NCBI RefSeq assembly: GCF_031456295.1
Contig: NZ_JAVDUJ010000001.1
Location: 434,001 to 498,000, forward strand
Reading direction: 5' to 3'
Length of the DNA stretch: 64,000 nucleotides
From: Arcanobacterium_A hippocoleae
Lineage (GTDB): Bacteria; Actinomycetota; Actinomycetes; Actinomycetales; Actinomycetaceae
Shown: positions 43,247 through 52,223 of the stretch, piece by piece
How positions within the stretch are numbered: position 1 is the stretch's first letter
Layout of the letters: each line of letters opens with the position of its first letter
Notes under the pieces: model-generated
What the model was told of the DNA's origin: nothing
What the model saw: the letters and a program-made list of their open reading frames with translations, nothing else
Database searches by the model: none
Translations under genes and position numbers: made by a program

Positions 43247-44593
43247 CTAAGCGCCAAGCTTTGTTAAAAGCAGCGCTTCAGCTAAGATCGCATTTTTCCA
43301 ATCAGCTAATTCAAGTGATTCATTTGCCGAATGCGCACGTGTATCTGGATCTTCTACACCAGTAACGAGAATATCAGCCTGCGGGAACACTTCAGCCAAC
43401 GTTGAAATAAATGGGATCGATCCACCTACACCAATATCAACAGAGTCTCTCCCCCATGCTTCACGCAAAGCCCACTTCGCGATTTGCGTTACTTCCGTCT
43501 CGGCTTTTGCTTCAAACCCAGGGCCGCATTCGTTTACAGCTACCTCGATCCGAGCACCAAATGGCACATTTTCTTGCAAATGCTGCACTAATGCGGCACC
43601 AGCTGCTGCCGGATCTTGCCCCGGAGCAACCCGCAAGGAAAGTACGAAATCGCATTTTGGTAAGAGTGTATTAGATGCTTTTGCAGTTGGGGTAATATCC
43701 ATCGCAATCAAAGTGATCGTTGGTTTCGTCCAAAGCCGTGATGTGAGTGAACCAGTACCAGTAAGCTCAACTCCATCAAGCATTCCCATATCCTTGCGCA
43801 AATCAGCTTCAGGATAATCCACTTGTGCATCATCATAGGAAAGCAAACCTGCTACAGCTACTTCCCCACATTCATTGTGCAAAGTACTGATCAGCCGGCA
43901 CGCAATCGTCGGCGCATCGAGTGTCGGACCAGAATAAGCCCCTGAATGTAGTGCATGATCCAGCACCGCCACACTTACGCCGACCTGCACCACGCCACGT
44001 AATGAAGTAGTCAATGACGGCGTGCCCACTTTCCAGTTATTTGAATCAGCTACCACAATCACATCTGCAGCCAAACGCTCCTTGTAAGTTTCCAGGAACT
44101 CCACAAATGTTGGCGAGCCGACCTCTTCTTCACCTTCGACAAAGAGCACGATCCCCACCTCTGGATCGGCAGCTTCAATCGCTGCCAAATGCAGCATCAC
44201 ACCAGCTTTATCGTCTGCAGCTCCACGCCCAAAAAGACGACCATCTCGCTCCACGGCAGCAAAAGGATCGCTTTGCTCCCACAAATCTAATTCACCTACT
44301 GGCTGTACATCGTGATGCGCATAGAGCAGCACCGTTGGTTTCCCTGCTTTTGCTTGACGCGTAGCAAGCACAGCTGGCCGTCCGACTTTCCCGTCAGCCG
44401 TCTGGATTTGGATCACTTCACTTTCCAAACCGAGCTTTTGTGCCTTTCCACAGATCCATTGTGCGGATTTCTCCAGCGTGCTCTGATCAAAGGAACTTGC
44501 TGAAATCGAAGGGATCGCTACCAATTCAATTAGCTCTTGCAGCGCTTTCGGATAAATTTCGGCCACCTGGCCGGCAATATTTTCAATACTCAT
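43247..44593 (-). CDS. M20-family dipeptidase
   Basis: A 448-aa zinc metallopeptidase. Zinc and catalytic motifs: YAHHDVQPVGE (His ligand and Asp), FGRGAADDKAGV (bridging Asp), and VEGEEEVGSP (catalytic Glu and Glu ligand), with a dimerisation domain in the middle. It resembles actinobacterial dipeptidases such as Rv2141c more than DapE. No signal peptide is present, so it is cytosolic and could use peptides imported by the Opp system. It ends at a likely terminator stem, and its start is divergent from the DUF3043 gene. The ribosome-binding site is weak. Confidence 0.92.
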   Translation of the reverse strand: MSIENIAGQVAEIYPKALQELIELVAIPSISASSFDQSTLEKSAQWICGKAQKLGLESEVIQIQTADGKVGRPAVLATRQAKAGKPTVLLYAHHDVQPVGELDLWEQSDPFAAVERDGRLFGRGAADDKAGVMLHLAAIEAADPEVGIVLFVEGEEEVGSPTFVEFLETYKERLAADVIVVADSNNWKVGTPSLTTSLRGVVQVGVSVAVLDHALHSGAYSGPTLDAPTIACRLISTLHNECGEVAVAGLLSYDDAQVDYPEADLRKDMGMLDGVELTGTGSLTSRLWTKPTITLIAMDITPTAKASNTLLPKCDFVLSLRVAPGQDPAAAGAALVQHLQENVPFGARIEVAVNECGPGFEAKAETEVTQIAKWALREAWGRDSVDIGVGGSIPFISTLAEVFPQADILVTGVEDPDTRAHSANESLELADWKNAILAEALLLTKLGA

Positions 44594-44726
44594 GGCTCTA
44601 TCCTAGCGCGAAATATGCACATTCGCGCCATCATTGCCAAATGGGCGACACTGCCGAAAAAGTATCTAAATACGTTAGACTTGAGCGTGTTCGGAAATTT
44701 TCCCGTCTCAAGAGAATGGTTTATGA

Positions 44727-45389
44727 GTGTTCGGTAAAAAAAGTTCGTCAGTAAAACATTTTGCACCGCCAGCGGATCATGCATCAAAGCATGATCCCAA
44801 AGCGCAGCTACCTAAAGGCTACAATCCGCCGAAAGGTAGCGCCACACCAAAGCGCAAAGAAGCGCAGGCGCGAAACAAACGCCCATTGATTTCAAATGAT
44901 GCAAAATTAACGAAGGAAGAGCGAAAAGAACGTCGGCGTGCAGAGCGCCAGCGTTCCGATGAAATCTATCGCAAACAACAAGAGGCATTGCGCACTGGCG
45001 ATGAAGCCAATCTCCCATACCAGTACAAAGGAAAAGTACGCAGATGGGGGCGCGATTACATTGACGCTTCCGGGCCAATCTCAGCATGGTTCATGCCACT
45101 GGCAATCATGATTTTGCCGCTGGTCGTAGTGCAAGGATATTTCCCGCAGGCAGCAATGTATCTGACGATTTTCCTCTACGCGATGTTCGGGATCATGGCT
45201 GCACACGCAATCTATCTTGGAAATAAAGCCAAGCGCATTGCGCGAGAGATTTTTGGTGATCCACAAGTACCGCGTGGATACACCTTGCAATTGATCTCCC
45301 GCTGTTTCTATCCCCGCCGTTGGCGCCTTCCAAAACCAATGGTCAAACGCGGAGAGTTTCCCGCAGGCGCAAAGAAATCTGCACGATAA
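44727..45389 (+). CDS. DUF3043 membrane protein
   Basis: A 220-aa actinobacterial protein of unknown function. The N-terminal half is basic and charged, with the family hallmark KGSATPKRKEAQARNKRP and a Glu/Arg-rich helical part (KEERKERRRAERQR). Then comes ALRTGDEANLPYQYKGKVRR, and two membrane segments (about 122-140 and 145-165). The start is GTG at 44727. It is divergent from the dipeptidase gene and 84 bases upstream of pepA. Confidence 0.92.
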   Translation: MFGKKSSSVKHFAPPADHASKHDPKAQLPKGYNPPKGSATPKRKEAQARNKRPLISNDAKLTKEERKERRRAERQRSDEIYRKQQEALRTGDEANLPYQYKGKVRRWGRDYIDASGPISAWFMPLAIMILPLVVVQGYFPQAAMYLTIFLYAMFGIMAAHAIYLGNKAKRIAREIFGDPQVPRGYTLQLISRCFYPRRWRLPKPMVKRGEFPAGAKKSAR

Positions 45390-45473
45390 ACGAGATCAAG
45401 CCGCAATTTAAGGATTACTTTGCAGATTTTGAAATATTTCGAATAAACAATGAAGGAAAGGTGTATTTACAAA

Positions 45474-46913
45474 ATGCCGCAGATCGTTTTTGCCAAATCA
45501 GGTGATCACACCGCTTACGCCGAAAGCCAGATCTTAGCCATCGGCGTATATGAAGATGAAAATCAAGAACGCAAAAGTGTTTTACCAGTTTGCGAATTTA
45601 CTACGGCTACCGCAAAAGCTGTCGAAACTGTCGATGCTGCGGCAAAAGTTGGCACGCTTACGAAGCTCGTGATTCAAGATGCGCTCGTATTCGCAGTCGG
45701 ACTTGGATCTAAAACGCGTGAGGAGCTCCGCCAGGGAGCAGGCAGCGCTGCACGTGCAGCGGCTGGAAAAGAGTCACTAACAATCGAGTTTCCGCACAAT
45801 GATGCAGAGCAACTTGCAGCGATCATCGAAGGCGCATTCCTCGGCGCCTACAACTTCACAAAATATCTTGCAGACGCTGATGCACCAGTGGCAAAAATTA
45901 CGATCATTACTGATCTTGATCTTGATACAGCCGCACTCGCGCATCGAGCAGAGGTAATTACTACCGCAGTTAATCACGTTCGTGATTTGACGAACACCCC
46001 TGCAAACGAACTTAATCCACAGACTCTCACTGATTTCGCGCTCGCAGCTGCTACAGCAGCCGGATTGGAAGTGAAGGTCTACGCCGATGCAGATCTGACG
46101 GCAGAGAAACTTGCTGGACTTGCTGCCGTCGGTCGCGGATCAAGTATCGGTCCACGACTGGTACGTTTAGCATGGAATCCGCAAAATGCGCAAGCTTCCG
46201 TCGCCTTAGTTGGCAAGGGAATCACTTTCGATACCGGCGGATACTCACTCAAACCAGCAGCAAGCATGACCGAGATGAAGACGGATATGTGCGGGGCTGC
46301 CGTCGTACTTGAAACTGTGATTGCCGCGGCCTTGCTTGCACTTCCGGTAAAGGTTGTGGGGTGGCTATGTATTGCCGAAAATATGGTGTCTGGCCACGCG
46401 ACACGCCCTGACGATGTGATCACCTACCGCAATGGAAAGTCAGTGGAAATCAATAATACTGATGCTGAAGGTCGTCTCGTAATGGCTGACGGATTGATCA
46501 TGGCCTGTGAAGAGCGCCCCGACGTAGTAATCGATGTAGCCACATTGACGGGTGCGCAAATGGTGGCGCTTGGTGAGCGGATCACCGGGATCATGGGCAC
46601 TGCGCAAGTCCGTGATGCAATCGTCGAAGCAGCTGAGAAGGTTGATGAAGCAGCCTGGGCGATGCCGTTGCCGGAGCAATTACGAGAAAGCCTGCAATCA
46701 GATATCGCGACGATGAAAAATTCCGGATCACGTTTTGGTGGAATGCTCGTAGCCGGATTGTTCCTGCAGGAGTTCGTCGGCGATACTCCCTGGGCGCATC
46801 TCGATATTGCCGGCCCGTCATTCAACCGTGGCAGCGCTTACGGGCATACGCCAAAGGGAGGCACTGGAGTAATGCTGCGGACGCTCGTGCAATTCATCGA
46901 ATCGCAATGCTAA
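45474..46913 (+). CDS. pepA: Leucyl (M17) aminopeptidase
   Basis: A 479-aa cytosolic hexameric aminopeptidase that removes N-terminal residues from peptides. Its C-terminal catalytic domain carries LVGKGITFDTGGYSLKP (Lys and Asp), MKTDMCGA (Asp) and the signature NTDAEGRLVMAD (Asp and Glu), so both metal sites are complete. The ATG at 45474 has AAAGGTG about 12 bases upstream; a start 24 bases earlier is less likely. It begins a block that corresponds to M. tuberculosis pepB-dlaT-glnA. It could act with the dipeptidase and Opp in peptide use. Confidence 0.94.
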   Translation: MPQIVFAKSGDHTAYAESQILAIGVYEDENQERKSVLPVCEFTTATAKAVETVDAAAKVGTLTKLVIQDALVFAVGLGSKTREELRQGAGSAARAAAGKESLTIEFPHNDAEQLAAIIEGAFLGAYNFTKYLADADAPVAKITIITDLDLDTAALAHRAEVITTAVNHVRDLTNTPANELNPQTLTDFALAAATAAGLEVKVYADADLTAEKLAGLAAVGRGSSIGPRLVRLAWNPQNAQASVALVGKGITFDTGGYSLKPAASMTEMKTDMCGAAVVLETVIAAALLALPVKVVGWLCIAENMVSGHATRPDDVITYRNGKSVEINNTDAEGRLVMADGLIMACEERPDVVIDVATLTGAQMVALGERITGIMGTAQVRDAIVEAAEKVDEAAWAMPLPEQLRESLQSDIATMKNSGSRFGGMLVAGLFLQEFVGDTPWAHLDIAGPSFNRGSAYGHTPKGGTGVMLRTLVQFIESQC

Positions 46914-47037
46914 ATTGCGCATACCTGAATCGGTACCAGAAAATATTGCGTTCCAAATGCTACTGATGCAAAACGCAATCAGCATTGTCATCCATGCTTC
47001 TTAAGAAGCAAACTGAAGATCTTCAAACACCGTAGTG

Positions 47038-47070
47038 GCGCCGCCGGAAAAGCATATTTTACCGGCGGCG
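47038..47070. terminator. GC-rich terminator between pepA and the convergent small gene
   Basis: The arms CGCCGCCGG / CCGGCGGCG enclose AAAAGCATATTTTA. The right arm overlaps the final codons of the small minus-strand gene ending at 47059. Confidence 0.65.
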
Positions 47071-47388
47071 TTGCGCTGCGTTGCGAATATTCCATTCACG
47101 CATTTCGCGCGGGTATCCATCGGCCGCTACTTTACTCAGCGAGATTTCCAAGCGTTGTGCCACTTTCTGCGCTTGTGGAAAATCAGCAACTGTCCGCCGA
47201 GTCCATTCACCGTCGTGAGCAACGAGCAACACAGCAGGAGCATCATGTGCAGTACGTTCTTCATAGAATGCCCGCACACCAGAGCGTGTACGTACAAAAT
47301 CTGCAAAATATTCTGCATTTTCATGTGTCGTGGCACGAGCCGTTTTTTGCGGTGTGTCCATCTTAAAAAGTCTTCCAAAGATTCCCAT
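47059..47388 (-). CDS. Conserved actinobacterial small protein of unknown function
   Basis: A 109-aa basic protein beginning MGIFGRLF. The segments FVRTRSGVRAFYEERTA, VLLVAHDGEWTRRTV and GYPREMREWNIRN recur in small actinobacterial proteins that I have seen annotated loosely as oxidoreductase, but I see no cofactor motif. The arrangement suggests an alpha-beta fold. It lies between pepA and lpd, convergent with the former and divergent from the latter. Function unknown. Confidence 0.75.
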   Translation of the reverse strand: MGIFGRLFKMDTPQKTARATTHENAEYFADFVRTRSGVRAFYEERTAHDAPAVLLVAHDGEWTRRTVADFPQAQKVAQRLEISLSKVAADGYPREMREWNIRNAAQRRR

Positions 47389-47580
47389 GCGTCCAGCTTA
47401 GCAAATGCGGAAAACAGATTTTTGCGGGTCTAGCTACACGCTAACAACAAATTTTCTTGATGTTAAAACAATTACTTAAGTCCTTGTGAAATAAACCTGC
47501 AAAATCTCGCAATAAATGATTGAATGTATTTTAAGCACTTATTTTTAAGGGCGATAAGTTTTGTTTCAAGGGAGAAGTTC

Positions 47581-48957
47581 GTGTCAGAAACTCAAGAATA
47601 CGATATCGTAGTACTTGGCGCCGGATCAGGCGGTTATGCTTGTGCAATGCGCGCAGGTCAGCTTGGGCTGAAAGTCGCATTAATCGAAGGGGACAAAGTT
47701 GGTGGCACATGCCTGCACCGCGGATGTATCCCAACCAAGGCACTGCTCCATGCGGCAGAAGTAGCCGACGAGATGCGCGAAGGCAGCACGATCGGCGTGA
47801 AAGGCACTTTTGCAGGCATTGATATGCAGGCGCTCAACGCCTACAAGAATGGCGTAATTGAAAAAATGTATAAGGGTCTGACGGGCCTGGTAGATTCACG
47901 CGGTGTAGAAACAATTCACGGCTGGGGACGGCTTGTTGCTGCCGATACTGTTGAAGTGAATGGGCAGCGGATCAAGGGGAAGAATATCGTACTCGCGTCA
48001 GGATCCTTCTCCAAGACGATCGGGCAAAAGATCACAAACCGAGTGATCACCTCCGAGCAAGCGCTAAATTTAGATACTGTACCTGGTTCAGTAATCGTGC
48101 TCGGCGGTGGCGTGATCGGTGTCGAATTTGCATCCGTTTGGGCTTCTTATGGTGCACAGGTAACGATTATTGAAGGTCTTGATCATCTCGTACCAAATGA
48201 AGATGAAGCAATTTCAAAGAATTTAGAGCGTGCATTCCGGAAGCGCAAGATTGCATTCAAGACGAAAACAATGTTTGACCGCGTGGAAGAAGACGAACAC
48301 GGAGTACACGTCTTTACCCAAGATGGTAAGCAATACGATGCTGAATACTTACTCATTGCAATCGGACGCGGTCCGGCTACTGCAAATCTTGGTTATGAGG
48401 AGCAAGGAATAAAACTTGATCGCGGATTCGTACTGACGAATGAGCGTCTCCATACTGGCGTGGGCAATATCTATGCCGTAGGTGATATCGTGCCTGGCGT
48501 CCAGCTCGCACATCGTGGATTCTTGCAAGGGATCTTTGTAGCCGAAGAAATTGCTGGGATGCAGCCAAAGGTGATCGACGAAAATAACATTCCGAAAGTC
48601 ACTTTCTGTAATCCAGAAATTGCTTCTGTCGGCTTGAGCGAAAAGAAAGCTGCAGCGAAATATGGTAGCGAAAACGTGGAATCAGTGGAATTCAACCTTG
48701 CTGGTAACGGTAAATCCCAAATGCTTGGTACCACCGGATTTGTGAAGTTGGTACGTCAAAAGGATGGTCCAATAGTTGGTTTCCATGCGATTGGCGCCCG
48801 GATGGGTGAGCAAGTTGGCGAGGGTCAATTAATGGTTACTTGGGAAGCTTTCCCCGAAGATTTCGCAGGCACCATTCACGCCCATCCAACCCAAAACGAA
48901 TCTGTCGGCGAAGCAGTACTCGCTCTCGCTGGTAAGCCACTACACACCCACAATTAA
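47581..48957 (+). CDS. lpdA: Dihydrolipoamide dehydrogenase (E3)
   Basis: A 458-aa flavoprotein that reoxidises dihydrolipoamide in 2-oxoacid dehydrogenase or glycine cleavage complexes. It has FAD motif VVLGAGSGGYACAMRAGQL, redox-active disulfide GGTCLHRGCIPTK, NAD motif VLGGGVIGVEFASVW, and the C-terminal His-Glu pair in IHAHPTQNESVGEA. The GTG at 47581 is supported by AAGGGAG; the frame is open 57 bases further upstream without a signal. The E2 gene follows after 15 bases, so the two form an operon. Confidence 0.96.
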   Translation: MSETQEYDIVVLGAGSGGYACAMRAGQLGLKVALIEGDKVGGTCLHRGCIPTKALLHAAEVADEMREGSTIGVKGTFAGIDMQALNAYKNGVIEKMYKGLTGLVDSRGVETIHGWGRLVAADTVEVNGQRIKGKNIVLASGSFSKTIGQKITNRVITSEQALNLDTVPGSVIVLGGGVIGVEFASVWASYGAQVTIIEGLDHLVPNEDEAISKNLERAFRKRKIAFKTKTMFDRVEEDEHGVHVFTQDGKQYDAEYLLIAIGRGPATANLGYEEQGIKLDRGFVLTNERLHTGVGNIYAVGDIVPGVQLAHRGFLQGIFVAEEIAGMQPKVIDENNIPKVTFCNPEIASVGLSEKKAAAKYGSENVESVEFNLAGNGKSQMLGTTGFVKLVRQKDGPIVGFHAIGARMGEQVGEGQLMVTWEAFPEDFAGTIHAHPTQNESVGEAVLALAGKPLHTHN

Positions 48958-48972
48958 GAAACGGAAAATAGC

Positions 48973-50628
48973 ATGTCTGAAGCAATTAAAATGCCAGCCC
49001 TTGGCGAATCCGTCAGCGAAGGTACCGTTACCACCTGGTTGAAGCAAGTGGGCGATACTGTAGAACTCGATGAACCGATCTTAGAAGTTTCCACCGATAA
49101 GGTAGATACCGAAGTACCCGCCCCCGCAGCAGGGGTGCTCGAAAAGATCGAGGTTGGCGAAGATGAAACCGTTGATGTCGGCACGATCCTTGGCTATATT
49201 GGCGACGGTTCTGGTGCTGCTACCGCACCGGCAGCCGTGGCAGAAGCACCAGTGGCTTCTGCAGCCCCAGTAGCCGCTGCTCCAGTGGAAACCGGAACTG
49301 GCGTGGAAGTAAAGATGCCAGCCCTTGGCGAATCCGTCAGCGAAGGTACCGTTACCACCTGGTTGAAGCAAGTGGGCGATACTGTAGAACTCGATGAACC
49401 GATCTTAGAAGTTTCCACCGATAAAGTAGATACCGAAGTACCCGCCCCTGGCGCCGGAGTGATCACGAAGATCATTGTGCACGAAGACGAAACTGTAGAG
49501 GTTGGTACGGTACTTGCGATTATCGGCGGAGCTGCTGCGGCCCCTGAAGCATCTCCAGCTCCCGCAGCGCCAGCCGAGCCTGCAGTCAGCGCACCCGCTG
49601 CTGCCGCTCCAGCTCCCGTACCTGCTGTTGCTCCAGCGCTTGCTACTGACGAATCAGCATACGTCACACCAATTGTGCGCAAGTTAGCGAAGGATTTGGG
49701 CGTTTCACTCAGCTCGGTTAAAGGTACCGGCGTTGGCGGACGAATTCGCCGCCAAGATGTAACAGCAGCAGCGGAAGCCGCGAAAGCTGCAGCAGCTGTG
49801 CAGGTGGCAGCTGCTCCTGCTCCTGCCGCCGCTCCAGCAGCTCCAACTCCAGCTCCGGCTGCTGGATCAGTGAAGGCTGAAATTGCCAACAAAGCTGCAC
49901 AGGCTGCTTCTTTGCGCGGTACCCGGCAGAAGATGACAGGATTACGCAAGACCATCTCCAAGCGCATGGTTGAATCTTTGCAAACTTCGGCACAGCTCAC
50001 CACGGTAATGGAAGTTGATGTAACGAAGATCGTGAAGCTGCGCGCGCAGGCAAAGGATGCTTTCTTGGCTCGCGAAGGTGTAAAACTCACTTATCTGCCA
50101 TTCTTTATTCAGGCAGCTACCGAAGCGCTCAAAGCACATCCAAAGATCAACTGCTCAATTGAAGATCACGAAGTTGTTTACCACGGCGAAGAACACGTGG
50201 GGATCGCCGTCGATTCACCGAAAGGTTTATTCGTACCAGTGATCCGCAATTGTGGAAACCTCAATATCGCAGGAATTTCCAAGGCTGTGGCTGATCTTGC
50301 CGCTCGCACACGAGATGGCAAGATCGGTGCTGATGAGCTCTCAGGATCAACGTTCACGATTACCAATACCGGTTCGATTGGTGCGCTTTTTGATACGCCG
50401 ATCATTAATCAGCCAAATGTGGCGATTCTCGGTACCGGCGCGATTTTCAAGGCACCAGCAGTTGTTCAGGATATGGACGGAAATGAAACGATTTCGATTC
50501 GTTCCAAGTGTTATCTGGCCATCTCTTACGATCACCGAATCATTGACGGTGCAGATGCTTCACGCTATTTGCGCGATGTGAAGCTTCGTTTGGAAGAGGC
50601 TGATTTTGCCGGTGAGCTCGGGCTCTAA
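48973..50628 (+). CDS. sucB: Dihydrolipoamide acyltransferase (E2, SucB/DlaT type) with two lipoyl domains
   Basis: A 551-aa E2 core of a 2-oxoacid dehydrogenase complex. Two lipoyl domains carry the lipoylated Lys43 and Lys151 in EVSTDKVDTEV. Ala/Pro-rich linkers separate them. A peripheral subunit-binding domain begins YVTPIVRKLAKDLGV (about 236). The catalytic domain (about 315-551) ends with ISYDHRIIDGADA, whose His and Asp are catalytic. In M. tuberculosis DlaT serves the pyruvate dehydrogenase complex; which acyl group is used here cannot be read. The DNA of the two lipoyl domains is almost identical over 134 bases. A terminator follows. lipA and lipB are not adjacent. Confidence 0.95.
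   Translation: MSEAIKMPALGESVSEGTVTTWLKQVGDTVELDEPILEVSTDKVDTEVPAPAAGVLEKIEVGEDETVDVGTILGYIGDGSGAATAPAAVAEAPVASAAPVAAAPVETGTGVEVKMPALGESVSEGTVTTWLKQVGDTVELDEPILEVSTDKVDTEVPAPGAGVITKIIVHEDETVEVGTVLAIIGGAAAAPEASPAPAAPAEPAVSAPAAAAPAPVPAVAPALATDESAYVTPIVRKLAKDLGVSLSSVKGTGVGGRIRRQDVTAAAEAAKAAAAVQVAAAPAPAAAPAAPTPAPAAGSVKAEIANKAAQAASLRGTRQKMTGLRKTISKRMVESLQTSAQLTTVMEVDVTKIVKLRAQAKDAFLAREGVKLTYLPFFIQAATEALKAHPKINCSIEDHEVVYHGEEHVGIAVDSPKGLFVPVIRNCGNLNIAGISKAVADLAARTRDGKIGADELSGSTFTITNTGSIGALFDTPIINQPNVAILGTGAIFKAPAVVQDMDGNETISIRSKCYLAISYDHRIIDGADASRYLRDVKLRLEEADFAGELGL
48991..49124 (+). repeat. sucB: Direct repeat copy 1 (first lipoyl domain)
   Basis: 134 bases repeated at 49315-49448 with, by eye, one difference (GGTAGATAC versus AGTAGATAC). 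It encodes the core of the first lipoyl domain, residues 7-51. Third codon positions are also identical, which points to recent duplication or gene conversion. Confidence 0.92.
49315..49448 (+). repeat. sucB: Direct repeat copy 2 (second lipoyl domain)
   Basis: The second copy of the 134-base repeat, in the same frame and 324 bases downstream (108 codons). The sequences between and after the copies differ, so homogenisation is limited to the lipoyl core. Confidence 0.92.
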
Positions 50629-50669
50629 TTTCAGTGCAGTAATCATCTTTGCTGGCAAAATCCAGCCTT

Positions 50670-50727
50670 GAGTTTTCCAGGGAAAACTCTTCGGGGGCGG
50701 GCGTGTACTTCTCACGCCCGCCTTTTT
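50670..50727 (+). terminator. Terminator of the lpdA-sucB operon
   Basis: A first stem GAGTTTTCC/GGAAAACTC (50670-50689) is followed by a strong stem GGCGGGCGTG/CACGCCCGCC (50696-50722) and TTTTT. It lies 42 bases past the sucB stop. Confidence 0.93.
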
Positions 50728-50874
50728 GCTTGTGGTCACCGCGGCTTGCCCGAGCTCTGGTGCTGATTGCTTTCAGGCAAATGATCAATTTCCGCGCTTT
50801 TTCTTCAGCAAAAAGTTTCGGTAGAGTTGTCACAGTTTCTGCCATTTCAAAAATTAGATCGAACGAGGAATCTA

Positions 50875-52083
50875 TTGAATAAGTCCCGATCATTGCTTTC
50901 CACTTTCAGTGGCTACCGTGATTTACCGCGTCTGATGGGACGCGGTGAAATGTTGATTTCTTTTCTCGGAAGAATGCCACTTGCAATGAATATCATCGCG
51001 ATCCTCACACTAGTGACGGTAGTTACCGGTTCAGTAGCGAATGCGGCGATCGTTTCGTCAGTACACGCGATCGCTACTGGCATCGGAAATCCAATCATCG
51101 GGCGCGCCTCAGATAAGTATGGTCAGCGTTTTCCTTTGCTTATCGCTGCGCCAATCAGCTTTTGTGCTGTGATCGGGATCGTCATCACCGTACATTTCCA
51201 GTTTGCAAATCTTTTTCTGCTTTCAATACTTGCCGGGATCGTCGGTTTCACTACCTCCCCGATCGGCGCCCTTGCCCGTGTGCGCTGGTATGAACTGACG
51301 AAAACGCCTCCGCAACTTGCCACAGCGCTTTCATGGGAATCAACAATTGACGAAATGTCTTTTGTGCTCGGTCCTGCATTCGTGGGAATCATCGCAGCCG
51401 CGATTTCTCCGCTCGCACCGCTTGTCGTAACGGCAATTATTATCGCTACCTGCGTGATCCCATTCGCGCTCTCAAAGCATGCTCCAAAACCGGTAGTACT
51501 TGCACCAGGCGAACTGCGACCTGGGATCTTCACGGTAATGCGGGCAGTGAGCGTGCCGCTGATCGCGATGTTTTGTCTGGGAATGTATTTCGGTTCAATT
51601 CAAGCTGCGCTTACCGCATTCATGCAAGATCTTGGCATTGCTGGGCGCTCAGGGTTAGTTTATGCATTTCAAGGCTTAGGTGCTGCACTGACAGCACTTG
51701 GAGCAGTATTTTTGCCCAAGCGTATTACTTCTGAGCAGCGGATTATTTTCGGTGCAATTGGCGTGGGTCTTGGCGCGATGGTGTGTTCGTTAATGATTGC
51801 TCCATTGCCTTTAGGGATCGTCATGTTTTTGACCGGCCTGATGATCGGCCCGCCATCGGTAGCTATTTTTACACTTGCTGGCGATAACGCTCCAAAAGGT
51901 GGCAGTGCAGTTGCAGTGACGGCACTTGGATCAATGAATGTACTTGGCGTATCGGCTGCTTCGATTGTGGCTGGGCAGGTAGTCGAAGTAAATCTGCATG
52001 CAGGTTTCTATGTACCGGCAGCTGCCGGCTTCTTGATGGCATTCGCGACGGCACTCGCTGCTCTCACACAGAAACGACGCTAA
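50875..52083 (+). CDS. MFS transporter
   Basis: A 402-aa polytopic membrane protein with about 12 hydrophobic segments and a central loop. The MFS motif A loop between segments 2 and 3 reads GRASDKYGQRFPL, a good match to GxxxDxxGRR. The TTG at 50875 has GAGGAA five bases upstream; a TTG 48 bases earlier is in frame but lacks one. The substrate is unknown. It resembles generic actinobacterial drug or sugar efflux MFS proteins. It stands where lipB and lipA lie in M. tuberculosis. Confidence 0.88.
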   Translation: MNKSRSLLSTFSGYRDLPRLMGRGEMLISFLGRMPLAMNIIAILTLVTVVTGSVANAAIVSSVHAIATGIGNPIIGRASDKYGQRFPLLIAAPISFCAVIGIVITVHFQFANLFLLSILAGIVGFTTSPIGALARVRWYELTKTPPQLATALSWESTIDEMSFVLGPAFVGIIAAAISPLAPLVVTAIIIATCVIPFALSKHAPKPVVLAPGELRPGIFTVMRAVSVPLIAMFCLGMYFGSIQAALTAFMQDLGIAGRSGLVYAFQGLGAALTALGAVFLPKRITSEQRIIFGAIGVGLGAMVCSLMIAPLPLGIVMFLTGLMIGPPSVAIFTLAGDNAPKGGSAVAVTALGSMNVLGVSAASIVAGQVVEVNLHAGFYVPAAAGFLMAFATALAALTQKRR

Positions 52084-52223
52084 TCAGCCACTCCGCCGTT
52101 GATCTGGATCAATCCTGCCTGCTGCCGATGCAGCTTTCATTTGGACGCTTCCTTTGCTTTCAACTAGACTCAACTAGTAGTTAAATATCCGCATTGATCA
52201 TAAATATTTTAAGGGGAATGCAA

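Noticed and set aside
49194..50090. Long minus-strand reading frame of 298 codons opposite sucB
   Set aside because: An Ala/Pro-rich shadow of the repetitive E2 linkers; no independent signal.
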